NCBI RefSeq assembly: GCF_004027225.2
Contig: NC_046358.1
Coordinates: 66,731,028-66,795,027, forward strand
Direction: 5' to 3'
Length of the DNA stretch: 64,000 bases
Source of the DNA: Strigops habroptila
Taxonomy: Eukaryota; Chordata; Aves; Psittaciformes; Psittacidae
Position numbers and translations under genes: made by a program. The notes under the pieces are model-generated. The model was not told where the DNA came from. It did no database searches and saw nothing but the letters and a program-made list of their open reading frames with translations. Within the stretch, counting starts at the first letter, position 1; each line of letters begins with the position of its first letter. This document shows, piece after piece, positions 46,761-59,179 of the stretch.

Positions 46761-47065
46761 AAGAATACTTCTGATAACAAGATGAGTTTGTGCATAGTAG
46801 TCCTTTATGGAGAGTTAGTTGTACAAATCATTGGCTTGTGGAAAGGAAACCATGTATGCCAAGATGTGACATGATATTCTGTTACTTCTGCTGAGATGTT
46901 CCATGTTGAAGCTGTGAATCTGGGATTAGTCAAGAAGTGAGCTTCCACCTTTCTACCAAAATACAGAGCATTGGAGTTCACTCCCCTTCTGTTAGACCTA
47001 GAGTCTAATTCACAAGGTGACTGCAGTCTCAATCGTGTCTTTAGCTGGATGTTTGCCTGCTGCCT
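46761..47065. other. Spacer between CR1 and LTR
   Basis: No feature recognised. Confidence 0.5.
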
Positions 47066-47639
47066 TGTCGTGGTTTAAGCCCAGCCAGTAACTCAGAACT
47101 ACGCAGCCGCTCACTCACTCCTCCCCCTTCCTCCTTCCCCCACTCCCAGAGGGATGGGGAGGAGAATCAAAAGAATGTAACTCCCATGGGTTGAGATAAG
47201 AACAGTCCAGTAACTAAGGTATAATACAAAACCACTGCTACTACCACCAATGATAATAATGATAAGGGAAATAACAAGGGGAGAGGATACAGTTGCTCAC
47301 CACCCACCGACCGATACCCAGCCCAACCCGAGCAGTGATCTGGGCCTTCTGGGTAACTCCCCCCAGATTATATACTGGGCATGATGTGCTGTGATATGGA
47401 ATATGGAATACCCCTTTGGCCAGTTTGGGTCAGGTGTCCTGTCTCTGCTTCCTCCTGGCTTCCCCTCCTCCCTGGCAGAGCAGGAGACTGAGAAAGTCCT
47501 TGATCGGAGTAAACATTACTTAGCAACAACTAAAAACATTGGTGTTATCAGTGTTATTCCCAGGCTGAAAGTCAAAAACACAGCACTACACCAGCTACTA
47601 AGAAGGAGAAAAATGACTGCTGTAGCTGAACCCAGGACA
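47066..47639 (-). mobile_element. Full-length solo-type ERV LTR, minus orientation
   Basis: 574 bp with TG...CA ends. Left TGTCGTGGTTTAAGCCC and right GCTGAACCCAGGACA form imperfect inverted termini. On the minus strand TATATAA (47368-47374) lies mid-element in the context CCCAGTATATAATCTGGGG, a plausible U3 promoter TATA box, with GC-rich sequence downstream. I recognise both ends as a common bird ERV LTR family. Flanks TGCCT and TGTTC share only three of five bases, so no clear target-site duplication remains. A pol fragment in the same orientation lies 1.75 kb upstream (minus-strand sense) at 49390-49912. Whether both come from one provirus is uncertain. Confidence 0.85.
47368..47374 (-). 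promoter_or_regulatory. Putative LTR TATA box
   Basis: TATATAA on the minus strand, centrally placed in the 47066-47639 LTR at the expected U3/R boundary region. Transcription would run toward lower coordinates. Activity cannot be judged from sequence. Confidence 0.5.
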
Positions 47640-49389
47640 TGTTCACTTCAGGAAAATAGGAGGGAAGAAATAGATCAAAGAGAAAACTTAGTGCTAATCC
47701 TTTCATTTATTCCCTGGTTGGTTTTTCTTTTTTTTCCTTCTGTTTTCTCTGGATCTGCTGTTCTGTGGCTTCTGATTTGCTTTGCAAGGAGGAGTCTGAA
47801 ACATGTGACAGAAGCTCATTGCAATGCAAAAGGTTCAAACCCTGCTATTTGCAGTTTATACATAACTGTGTCACAGCTCACAGAAAATTACCAATCCATG
47901 GCAGTTAGCCCAAGATTCATTTTTTTTTTCTTTCCCCTTTTGTTTCTTTTTAAAGCTTGGGAAGTTCTAAAAGAGGGAGCAGCACAGAGCAGTTTACAAT
48001 TTATGTGCAGACTCACATTAAATGTTGAAATATGGGTCAGCTTGCAATTTCTGGTACAGTTGTATTCTCCATTAGTAAACTGGAGGCTTCATATATATGC
48101 TGAAAAACAACAATAAATTAGGTGGGTGAGTTCGCAGGAATATGAGAGTGAATAGGTGGAATGGTGCAGCTGGGAGGTGCAGTGAGGAAACACACATTAT
48201 AAAATAAATGTCTGCATTTTAATATTGCCACCTACTCTCCTTATGTGACACCATGTGGTTCTTTTTCTCATTTTGGTCTGCCTTCATAGTTTCAAACTTT
48301 TGAGAAAGGGAATATTTAAGAGAGTAAAAGTATGAAGAAAAACAGTTTGCCAGGCTGTCCTCTACAAGCTGTAGTTCCTCCAGACACTTGGTATAGAAGG
48401 TTAACTCTCAGATCTGTCTGTTATTGAGCTTTGCATGGTTTTCTTTATGTCCTTAAAAACACAGCTAGTCTTTTCTATCCTTTCCCTGTCTGCTGGATCA
48501 GAAATGGTACTAAAATAGTAAAAACTTGTGGGAGTTACCTATAAGCTGTAAACAAAGAGTAATTTTACCGGAACATTCTCTTATGGAAAAGAAATAGTGG
48601 ATTCTGGGATTATTAACAACTGTAATGGGCACAGGTCTTAACCTATTGCCTTCCTTTCACGTGCAAGCAACTTCAAGAACTCTATCAGCATCTTTGAATG
48701 TTTCTACAAGGGAGTTTCCAAATGCATTCTAGGATTTCCTGGTGTTCCTACATACTTCCAAACGTTTGTGGGAGATGGTTTTGGCAACCTTTTGCTTCCT
48801 CTGTGTACTGACTGCTGGTAAAAGACCATCACTACTAAAACACTTCAAACTCTGCCATCTGTCTTTTACTATTAACCGAAATATTTTGGCTGTAAAACTG
48901 CGGTCTGGCTTACAGAACCTAATAAAAATATCAGCAAGAGAGATGTAACAATATTGAAGAGAATTTTAGGAGGGAAAGGAAGAGAAAATGCTGTGGGAGG
49001 GGGGAAGAGAAAAACAGAGGAACACAAATTAAAAAGGCATATGAAGAAAAAGAGTCACGAGTTGTGTATTCTTGGAATAAAGCAGTTTTGAATGAGAACA
49101 TCTATCAGCTGGAGTATCTAAAACCCCAGCAGATAGAGATGCCTGTGTTTTATTTGCCAGAGTTATTTTTCTCTAGAAAAAGAAAGCATGAAAGGTGACT
49201 TCCTGAAACCAGGCTGTCACGCTTCCTTCTTTTTTGCTTTCCACCACCAACTAGCTTTTCCCTTTTTCTGTCTCCAGAGGTGGATGGGTCATGACTTCTC
49301 TGCAGTGACTCCTTTTCTGCTTTTCACCTAAGAAAGCTTGTGTTTCTTTCTTATTAGTTGATGGAGACATTGCTGTTATCTTGTTGATC
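47640..49389. other. Sequence between LTR and ERV pol fragment
   Basis: No retroviral coding similarity recognised between the LTR and the pol fragment. The open frame 47391-48116 (241 codons, plus strand) starts inside the LTR in antisense and continues here. It is the longest in the window but has no recognised domain (see findings). Confidence 0.45.
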
Positions 49390-49912
49390 GCATCTGTGGG
49401 GATCTAGCGACATCCATCTTGCCATTTTATTTCCAAAACCTGAATCTCCTGTGCAGGTCCCTTGACCTTACTCTGTTTTATGGCAAAACCGGCCTTCAGC
49501 AGGATTTGGATTATCTTCCTCCCTTTCTCAAAAACTTCTTCCCCTGTATCGCCCCACACGATAATGTCATCAATGCATTGGAGGTGTTCTGAAGCTTTCC
49601 CTTGTTCCAGTGCAGTCTGGATCAATCCATGGCAGATGGTAGGGCTGTGTTTCTACCCCCGGGGTAGTCAGTCCAGTGCTGGATGCCCCTCCAAGTAAAA
49701 GCAAACTGTGGCCTGCGCTCTGCTGCCAAAGGGATTGAGAAAAATGCATTGGCGATATCAGTTGTGGCATGCCACTTGGCTGCCTTTGACTCCAGTTCAT
49801 ATTGAAGTTCTAGCATTTTCGGGACGGCAGCATTCAGCAGTGTCACGACTTCATTCAGGCCACGATAGTGTACTGTTAGTCTCCACTCTCCATTAGACTT
49901 TTTCACTGTCTA
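49390..49912 (-). pseudogene. ERV pol (reverse transcriptase) fragment, frameshifted
   Basis: Read on the minus strand, one frame (49906-49622) has a reverse-transcriptase palm signature: RGLNEV, then a motif-A-like DIANAFFSIPL. A second frame (49625-49404) carries CIDDIIVWG, the catalytic YxDD box with Cys in place of the usual Tyr (CIDD at 49566-49577), followed by KIIQILLKAGFAIKQSKVKG. The change of frame between about 49690 and 49640 shows at least one indel. Only about 520 bp of pol remain, without gag, protease, RNase H, integrase or env. The style fits avian class III (ERVL-like) elements, as an inference. It cannot be functional. Confidence 0.88.
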
Positions 49913-50351
49913 CATAGAATCTACATATTAAGAGTTTTATTTGCTACCGTGAGGATAATTGGGAGGGACAAATAATTCCATTTCAGTAGAAAGAAAAGCA
50001 AGAGAAAAATAGAGAAAGAAGGGAAGTATTTTCGGTACCCTTAAACGAACTGTTGATCTTAGTAGTTTAATATTTTTATTACATTTAATTGAAATTAAGT
50101 AAAACAGTAGTTAAACAAATAGCTGTGCATTCAGACAGAAACTGCCACCAGCTGTATAGAAACATAAACTGCTTACTGCTTATTTTAGTTTTCATACTGC
50201 TGAAAGCTATTGGTAGAGTTCCTTGTTTAACTCAGGTTATAGGAAATTCAGCTTCTGTAGGAGTTTGATAAATTAAATTCTTAGAACTGTTAGGCAGTTT
50301 CTAGTCAGTATTCTCTCCTATGCCGCAAATTATTGTTGTCTTGTATAATGT
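49913..50351. other. Non-repeat sequence
   Basis: AT-rich sequence with nothing recognised. Similarity to pol ends abruptly at the left border. Confidence 0.5.
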
Positions 50352-50801
50352 AATAGAATCACAGACTGGTTAGGGTTGGAAGGGAACAACCAGTTGGAAG
50401 GGATCATCCAGTTCCAACACCCTGCCACAGGCAGGGACACCTTCCACTAGACCAGGTTGCTCCAAGCCCCGTCCAACCTGATCTTGAACACTGCCAGGGA
50501 TGGGGCAGCCACAGCTTCTCTGGGCAACCTGTGCCAGCACCTCACCACCCTCACAGGGAAGAACTTCTTCCTTATATGTAATTTGTGTCTACCTTCTTTC
50601 AGTTTTAAAGAGGGTAAAGGTATTCTACCTACCTACAACCTAAAGTCTCTGCCCATCTTTTCTGTAGACCCTGCTTAGACACTGGAAGCTCCTCTAAAGT
50701 CTCCCCGGAGCCTTCTCTTCTCCAGGCTGGACAAGCCCAGCTCTCTCAGCCTGTCCCCATAGGAGAGTTGTTGCAGCCCTCGGAGCATCTTCATGGCCCT
50801 C
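50352..50801 (-). mobile_element. CR1 fragment, antisense, with short tandem duplication
   Basis: 450 bp, among the longest copies. It extends upstream to CCTTCTCTTCTCCAGGCTGG and CAGCCCTCGGAGCATCTTC in antisense. Near the 3' end GTTGGAAGGGA occurs twice, at 50375-50385 and 50393-50403, an 18-bp-offset local duplication not seen in other copies. ORF2 is disrupted. Confidence 0.94.
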
Positions 50802-52160
50802 ATACATAACATATGTAACGAAAACATCAATTTAAAATTTGAATGATGGTCGGTTCCTTCAGTGACTTTCTTCCATGATATTGATAAATGGCATTAGGAA
50901 GTCACACTTTGTCAAAGTTGGTGAAACCACCTTTTCAGACAGATTTTTTTGCATTGGGGAGAGAATGCTTTCACCTTGTCGACTAAGAACTGGGATCTAA
51001 TTTACTAGCAGGTACCACAACACTGTTTAGGTGGCATTACAGGGATTTGTGGCATTGAAAAGAAATGAGAATCATCTGACACTTTGCTAAGGAGAATACC
51101 TGGAAGAGCCAGAACCTGCTGGCAAACTAGAATACAAAATATAAATGATGCTGGAGACATGAAGCTGGATTAGCAGACTTAAGGGGATTTATAATGAAAT
51201 AAAAGAGGAGAAAGCTAACATCTTAGGGACTTTTTTTGTCCTAAAAAAGAGTGCAGCCACATTTTCTTTTTGCTGATAATACTCATTTTAACATTTCAGC
51301 GCTAAGTAAAATATTTTTAATCATATTACAAAGTAGCCTTTTTTTCAGAAGATGCATCCAAATAAAATTAATGACATGGTTATAGCAATGTTTCTTTGAA
51401 ATGTTCATTTAATCTATATCGTAATTTGATGTGTTAATGTTCATAATGTCTTGGCCAAAATCCAGTCTTGGTAATTACAGTTAGTGGACCAAATTTCAGC
51501 TGGCAGTTTCCAATGGAGAGAAAAGGTTTAGTTCTTTCCTGCAGCGTTATCATGTCCTCTTAACAGCTGTCATGTGTAGCCCTGGAGATCTATTCATCAG
51601 AAAAAGTCTGGGTAATATACTGAAGTGGAAAGTGTAATTCCAGGATTTGAATTTTAATTTTCAGATTACTTTGTAGATTCATGTTTCTAATAGAATTAAA
51701 AAAATAGACTATTCAGTAATAGCTTTTATAATAATAACAAATGTATATAATATATATATTATAAAGAAGTAATATTCTGGGTTTCAGTCTGTATAGCAAA
51801 GAATTTCTGGACTTTTTTTTTTTTCTAACATGTTCTAAACATTGGAGTTAGCATAGACACTGATTTTGCAAGCTAGTATGTGGCTTACTTCAGTGAGACC
51901 ATTTCTGAACTCACCTTTCTGACCTTGTGTCTGGGTCTGTATAGCCATACAGCCGAATGCAGATTCAGTAGCTGAATCCCTAGAATAAGGGTTTCACTTC
52001 TGAGATAAGATCTGACCTATGTTCTGTTCTGTCTTCGATCTTTAGTTCCTCTGATAGTAATGAAAATGTAAGACATGGCCAATTTATGCTAAGTGATTCC
52101 ATATATATGATATTATAAGATAGAGAAGCAAATCACAGTGAAGGTACTAGAAGGCTAAGG
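50802..52160. other. Non-repeat AT-rich sequence
   Basis: Contains a TA-rich run at 51743-51763 and T12 at 51813-51824. No gene recognised. Confidence 0.5.
51743..51763. repeat. (TA)n-rich microsatellite
   Basis: GTATATAATATATATATTAT-type run in AT-rich DNA. Confidence 0.8.
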
Positions 52161-52532
52161 TCATAGAGTCACAGACTGGTTTGGGCTGAAAGGGACCTTA
52201 AAGATCACCCAGTTCCGAACCCCTGCAACAGGCAGGGACACCTTCCACTAGACCAGGTTGCTCCAAGCCACGTCCAACCTGATCTTGAACACTGCCAGGG
52301 ATGGGGCAGCCACAGCTTCTTTGGGCCACCTGTGCCAGGGCCTCACCACCATCATAGGGAAGAATGGCTGCCTAAGATCTCATCTCAATCTCTCCTCTGT
52401 CAGGTTAAAGCCATTGCCCCTTGTCCTGTCCCTATAGGCTCTTGGAAAAGTCCCTCTCCAGATTTCTTGTAGCCCCCTTTAGGGTTGGTAGGTATTGGAA
52501 GTCTGATATAAAGTCTCCCCTAAGCATTCTCC
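52161..52532 (-). mobile_element. CR1 fragment, antisense
   Basis: Starts TCATAGAGTCACAGACTGG (3' tail) and ends in the antisense ORF2 segment AGTCTCCCCTAAGCATTCTC. The 3' UTR block GGGACACCTTCCACTAGACC is intact. ORF2 is broken. Point changes such as GAAGAATGGCTGCC in place of GAAGAACTTCTTCC point to an older copy. Confidence 0.94.
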
Positions 52533-55414
52533 AGTTATATTATTGCTTTATTTTTCTTTTAATTATAATGCATTTTGAGTATCACTGAGATTGTTTAAGG
52601 GAAAGTTACTTTGTTGCAGCATCCATGATAATGTCAGTGCATTGTGACAAGGATTTTGGTCTCCTGTGCTGCATTAAATAAAACTAGGCAGAATTTTTAA
52701 AATCACTTTGATAGTAAATATTCATAGCTGTGATGGAAAACATTACTTGGGAAATGCACAAGATCTCCATAAGTAGCTTCGGGGGAACAGATTGAATCCT
52801 ATTCATATGAGAATGAGTTATGTGCGTGCAGGAATTGGCTCCTCTCTCCCCTCTGACTATACAGTACGTACGTATTCCAGGGTGACTCCAGGGCCTTCCC
52901 AGGTGGGATGGCACGGAGTGTTTCTTTTGCACAGCTTGACTCTAGCCTATAGAGAATTTGATTCAAAGCTATGCTTATTGTTCTGTTGAGCATGAACAGC
53001 AGGAAAAGAATGTTTATGAATTTATTTGAGTAATTTACTTTCCTTTTAGATCACTCCTGTATGACACTTCATCCTCCAGAACAGAACCTAGTTACCCCTA
53101 GTGGTGAAGGCAGTGCTACTAGCTCTCCTAACTTTCTTTTGTGACTCACAGTATTTAGGGGTTTTCTTCAAATACCAGGTTCTAAATTTCTACAATTGCA
53201 GGAGAATCACAGTAGGAAGCTGAAATAAAAGCAAGGTTTAAATTCACTTGATTGCAGACATGAGCTCGATAGCCGAAAGCAAGTAAACCCAAACCTTAGC
53301 TATCTAAGAAAAAAATCTCCTGATTAATAAAACAACTTCATGATTATTTTAGAACTTGACTGAACTCTGTTCTTCTCAACTTGACAACAGAGTGAATGTG
53401 CTTTTTTTCCTGTCCTATGTGAATGATGAATTCTGCCTGAAGTCAGTATCTGCCAGGGTAGTTTCTATAAACCTTTGGACTAACCCAGCACTTAGAAAAC
53501 ATATTTCCAGATTGATTTAGAGTACCTTTTTCTTTTTAATAAGCAAACAACCAATCCCAAGCATAATATGGTCTCTCTCTTTTGCACCTTTCTGTTCCAG
53601 CTGCATTGTGACCTTCTTAATGCTTCCCATGCAGTGAGTGTATAACAGCTTATTATTTCATAACCTTCTGAGGCCTGAGTTTTGGATTGAGTTTTAATTA
53701 GCATTGTAATTGCTCATCAAAGTAATTGAAAACTGTGTTGGAAAAATGGTGCATTTGCTAATCCCTTTGGTACTAGTCAACACTAAGCCTTTCCCAAGGT
53801 CAAATGTACACTTGTGACAGTGGTAACTTTCTTTTGCTGGTGTGATGCCAAAGACTTAGTGGGTATAGAGATGTTTTTTACCATGCCTTGCAATCTGCCT
53901 CTGCCTGTCGTGAGGGAACAAAGGGGTATTATTCTGTGCATAGCTATTTATGCAAAATTTGCTCTGAGATGTATTACCCAATCACTTTATAAAGCCAGGT
54001 TTTACTTGTTTAAGCATATACAAGATGAGGTTGAAGTGGTTAATGCTGGTAGGGAAGCTTTAATTCATGTCAGTACTCTTGGACAGTGGTGCACTCAGGG
54101 ATGTTCATTCCACTGCTAACATCCGATCACTGGAATCTAAGCTAAGGCTCAGTTCCTGGAACTGTCTAGAGAAGACATCAAACAGGCAAGACTTCAAGTA
54201 GGCTGGGTCATATTAAGCTGGAAGCTGTAGTAAAAGGCTATGAAATAATTGTTTATTGTTTAAACAAGCTGTCTGAGGCCTCACTAATTTTTACAGGAAG
54301 CATTGGAAAGACCTTACTAATCAGTTTGTCCTACCTTACTTTGAACGTGCTTTGGAAAATCCTGCTCTTTGCCTTCTCTCCTCAAGTTTTATGTTTTACC
54401 TTCAATTCAAAAGCTACTAGATCCCTGCAGGGAGGATTCCAGCAGTCTCTCAACAGGGAGCTCGGTAAGAATATAAAAATCTTAGGTTTATCTATTTTCA
54501 CTTCAAATTTATAGTTTAAAATAATTCATGTGCTGTCTTGGGACTTATTTTCCCATCCCACTTGTGCAAAGGCAACTGTGCTCATTCTTCTGTTGTCTAA
54601 AACTTCGTGTCTGAAAAGTAAGAAATATGAGATGAACCTGTCCTTTTCTGTGAGTGTTTCTTTTCTGACTAATCTCTCCAAATCTCTTAGTAGTGAGTAC
54701 TTGACAGAGCTCTGTTGAAGTTGATGGAAAAGTTCCTTTTTGTTCATTGCTTATAAGGAGGATTTGGACATGGCAGGCTTTATAAACTATTTTGTGTCTT
54801 CATGCAGTGCAGGGTAATGCAATTCACAATTCTCTTCAATGGTTTTGTAGGATTCTTTCAATTTTTTTTAAAATAAAATATTTTATTTGTATTTAAAATA
54901 AAACATTATTTATTATAAAATATATATTTATTTAAAATAAAGTAATTTTTTTGTTGTTTTTTGTTTTGGAAAGTGTTAATACCCATAAAATTTCTCTGAG
55001 GAATTAAAATGGAATGACATGGAACAGATTTTTGTTTCAGAAACAGATTTTTGTTCAACTTTACATTGTATTCTAGGTGATTGTTCTGTACTATTCTAAC
55101 AGACTGTGTTCTGTTTTTACCGTATCTGTGGTTTGCTGCACAACAGAGTGCATAATAATATTAGAAATCACCTGTGCAACAAATTCCAGGTATTGGCAAA
55201 CTCAGTTTGCTTTCCTCCAATCCAGCCCCTCTGTGTGAGCTGAACATAGACTATTTGTTCTTTAACCTGTAGGAGTTTTAATGTATGAAAATTGCTTAGA
55301 TAAGTTGTGTACTTGAAAGTATTGTCTTTTCAGTGACATTTATTCTGATGTTCAGAGCTACTAACCAGCCCCAGTGCTTGCTAAAGGTAGAGGTTGTGTT
55401 TTAAACACATATAT
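52533..55414. other. Non-repeat sequence with an AT-rich block
   Basis: No gene or transposon recognised. An extremely AT-rich stretch lies at 54861-54966. AACAGATTTTTGTT is duplicated at 55023-55036 and 55042-55055. Confidence 0.45.
54861..54966. repeat. AT-rich low-complexity block
   Basis: Repeated TTTAAAATAAA and ATTTATT words with almost no G or C for about 100 bp. Confidence 0.85.
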
Positions 55415-55822
55415 CTCTGAAAGGCTCAAAGAGTTGGGGTTGTTCAGCCTGAAGAAGAGAAGACTCCGGGGTGACCTTATTGCAGCCTTCCAGATCTTAA
55501 AAAGGGCCTATAAGAAAGATGGGAAGAGACTTTTTAGCAGGGCCTATTGCAACAGGATGAGGGGTGATGGTTTTAAACTAAAAGAGGGGAGATTCAGGCT
55601 GGATGTGAGGAAAACATTCTTTACAATGAGGCTGGTCAAACACTGGCACAGGTTGCCCGGAGAGGTAGTGGATGCAGCATCCTTGGAGACATTCAAGGCC
55701 AGGCTGGATGTGGTTCTGGGCAACCTGATCTAGTTGAAGATGCCTTTGCTCATTGCAGGTGGGATTGGACTAGATGAGCTTTGAGGTCCCTTCCAACCCA
55801 AACTATTCAATGAGTCTATGAT
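55415..55822 (+). mobile_element. CR1 with intact ORF2 C-terminus, sense
   Basis: The frame entering the element at about 55415 stays open for the whole ORF2 C-terminal segment to the stop at 55733. Visible segments are [20 protein letters not shown], then GDGFKLKEGRFRLDVRK, KHWHRLPGEV and KARLDVVLGNLI. The 3' UTR (TCTAGTTGAAGATGCCTTTG) is diverged from the common type, so this copy represents a different subfamily. It is 5'-truncated and lacks the endonuclease and most of the RT, so it cannot retrotranspose. Confidence 0.95.
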
Positions 55823-58077
55823 TTTTGCACTCATTTTAAGAGATAGGCCTTAATCTTTTCAGTCAACCAGTTTCTGAAGTGGAGGTATTGCAGATTGAGC
55901 AAGAGGGAAACAAAAAAAAATCATTGTACTAACTTCGATGAACCTTCAGAGCTCTTCTGGGTATAATAATGGTCACAGAACATCTGAAGTATTAGGGAAA
56001 ACTTGTTTTACTTTGTGCTCATTGATAAATTAAATTAGTTGCTAGCTGAGCTTGCAGTTGATATGTAATAGGCTTATTGTTACTGAACAGGCTTAAGAGG
56101 GGAAGTTGCACTGTTTATTGCTTTGGAATTTAAAAAAGGAAGTCTCTGCTATGTATGAAATAGAAATAAAACAGCTAGAGGTTGACCATTGAAACACTTC
56201 ATACTTTTCATTGCTGTCAGGAGATCCTCAGTGAGGCAGATAAAATGCAATTATCGAGAGAACATAAAGAAAACATCTTTCTTTGCCCTATTGTAATGAG
56301 GACAGCTCAGCAGGATTGGACCTGAGTGTGCTGGATTCTCACTGGTGTACAGGCTTGTATGCTGCAGAGTTAGTAGGGGTCTTAGGCACTTAATTACATG
56401 GAGCTATTTTTGCTTTTGCAAGCACTAGTAACTTTCTTTTAAAAAGAGGCAAGAGCTTGCACTACTTAATGTGCACTTCATATCCTGAAGGTGTTTTACA
56501 ATTATTAAGCCATTAGCGTGAATGCCACTTGGGTTTACTTCTATCCTTTCAGATGTATATTGTAGTGATGGATATTACTTAAAAGTCTCAAAAGATGTCC
56601 TTTTACAGATGGAGAAACAAACCAAAATGAGTTCTTTTTGCATGACTGAAATCAGCTTCAGGGAGTTTAAAGGAGTTGAAGTAATCAATGATGAATTTGG
56701 AAATACAACTTGGTAGTAGACTCCTGATCCTTTTGGACTGGGTAGGGGTTTATTAACTCCAATACTGTCTCCTGAGTTGTGGCCTCCAGTTCTTGTACCC
56801 ATCTTTTATGAGTAGGAATTTGAACACTGTTTAAACTGGGAGGAAAAATAAGGAAAAGATATTTGCAGTTCTTTTGTTTAGGTGAGAATGTTCAGGTCTT
56901 AAAGATATTTTAGTTTAGTCCCTGAGAAGTGTCCTATATCTAAAGAGGACTAAGACAATGTTCCAGCAGGTGACACAACAGAAGGCTGATGGAAGAGATA
57001 CAAGTTGAAGATTGATTTGATCATCAGAGAATGATCTTCTCTGAAGAATTCTATTGCTCCCTGTGGACTACATAGGGACCCAAGGGAGATGAGTCTTCTA
57101 ACTTTGCTACCTAGCTAATGCTAGGTGACGTTAATATACTCTCCTAACTGTTTTCCTGAAAATCCAAGTGTGAGTATCTTGTAAGAAAGAGCTTCAGCAA
57201 TGAACATCTATGTACATAAAAGACTATGACTTCTAAATATGAAAATAGAGTGATATATGCCAAGAATATGTAAATAGCATATGTCAAAAAGAAGCCATCT
57301 TGCAGAACAGTGGATAAAATTTCTTAGGGATCACATCCCAATATTAATTTTTTTTATATACAGACCACCACTGAAGCTGCAAAGGATTTATTAGTAGCTA
57401 TAAAAGTACTGAGACATCCATGTTTTACATTTGTATATGCTCAAAATCATCATTTGCTTAAATTTCCCTATGTTTAACATATTTATCCACAAATAGCCCT
57501 TTGAAGTTAGAAAAAATCTGAATTATTTTTCCAGTGGGAAATAGCAACAAATTGGCATTGTTCCGTTTCATTTCCAAGTTGAGATGGAAAGCTGAATTCC
57601 TTGTTTCTAAAAGAATTTTTTTTTATATTACCAGAAGATGTTTCTTAGTATATATAGTTCAAATAATATCTCTAATGTCATAGTTCAGAATGAAGGAGAT
57701 ATTAAGGATTAATATTTACCTCATCAAATCAATATTTTAACATTATCAAAATAAATGAGAATGTGTAGTAATTAATCTTGACATTGCTCTGTGTGAAACC
57801 CTGCCTACAACAATATGGTCCTGCAAAATGCTGAATTTTCTGATGAAAAATCTTTTTGTTAGTTTTCACCAGTTCTTGTAGGAAAATGCTGTTCTCAGAC
57901 ACATACATAATTTGTATTAACTAACTTTTCCCTGAACACATGGGACATTGCATATTAACATCTATCATTGATTGCAGTCTTGATTTTTCTCTTTTTCATA
58001 AAACCCATCCTGGATCGAATGTGGCTGAGGTTAGGGAAAACCAAAAAAACTATGTAGGGAAAATTGGATAACTTCCT
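55823..58077. other. Non-repeat sequence, nothing recognised
   Basis: AT-rich sequence. Open frames are short and unrecognised. Confidence 0.5.
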
Positions 58078-58417
58078 CTTCCAATATCTGAAGGGGGCCT
58101 ACAAGGATGCTGCAGAGGGGCTCTTCATCAGCGACTGTAGCGATAGGACAAGGGGTAATGGATTTAAACTTACACAGAGGAAGTTCAGTTTAGATATAAG
58201 GAAGAAGTTCTGTAGTGTGAGGGTGGTGAGGTACTGGAACAGGTTGCCCAGAGAAGTGGTAAATGCTCCATCCCTGGCAGTGTTCAAGGCCAGGTTGGAC
58301 AGAGCCTTGGGGGGGCATGGTCTAGTGTGAGGCGTCCCTGCCCATATTAAAGGGTTAGAACTGGATGAGCTTTAAGGTCCTTTCTAACCTAAACCAGTCC
58401 GCGACTCTAAGATTCCT
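58078..58417 (+). mobile_element. CR1 fragment with open ORF2 remnant, sense
   Basis: Starts at CTTCCAATATCTGAAGGGGG. The frame 58064-58330 covers the ORF2 C-terminus ([32 protein letters not shown]), but a G-run (58308-58315) replaces the usual ending, giving GGHGLV before the stop. The 3' UTR is poorly kept (CATATTAAAGGGTTAG instead of GGCAGGGGGTTGG) and the tail is weak. Confidence 0.94.
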
Positions 58418-59179
58418 CAGAATAATCCGAAATATTAAAATATTACTCCACTCATTAAGAAAACTTAGTTTTCGCAGTGATAAATTGCAAGTGGGTTACT
58501 TACTGAACTGCAACACACTTCTGAAAGTGGTGGCCTGTGTCTTAACCTAGCTCATGTGTAGGTGTGTGTGCTTCGTGTGCTCTTACCCATTCTTTCAGCC
58601 TTCCCTCAAGACACCATCAGATGCCTGAGTCCCTGTGTCCTAGACGGTCACTACTAGCTTATAGGTCTCTGCTACTTGATCTTCCTAATTTATTCGTCCA
58701 CTTCCAGTTCTTCTTGTGACTACAAATATCAGTCAGAAACCTTCATCCCTCCAGAATGGTTGTGTGCTCTGCATTTTCAGTTTTACTGAGCGTGGGATCA
58801 AGTCCTTGTGGAATAAGAACTGTCAACTCTTTCTGCATGCAAGTCATGCTGTTTCTTCATTCGGTTTGCATTTGCCTGAGATGTAGTTTTCTCACCTGAT
58901 TAATGCTGTATGTGGGTGTAAAAAAATAATATACTGCAATCTGTTTTCTTTCCAGTTGTGCTGCTATTGTCTTACTGTGATCCACTCACCTGGAATAGGA
59001 AGGAAAATAATAGCTTAGCAATAACAAACCTTGCATCTAGGAAATGAAAAAGTTTTCATATATACTCCATTTAAGTATGGGAGGGATAGGAAAGGGCTGG
59101 GTGCAGACACCTTCCTGGCAAGTAGCAGAAATTACCATTTGGCTGTTCAAGTTAAGGTTGTTTAACGCACTGGAACAAA
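58418..59179. other. Spacer between CR1 copies
   Basis: No gene or repeat recognised. Confidence 0.5.

Noticed and set aside
47840..47860. GGTTCAAACCC resembling a tRNA T-arm
   Set aside because: No matching acceptor stem, D-arm or anticodon arm around it, so not a tRNA gene.
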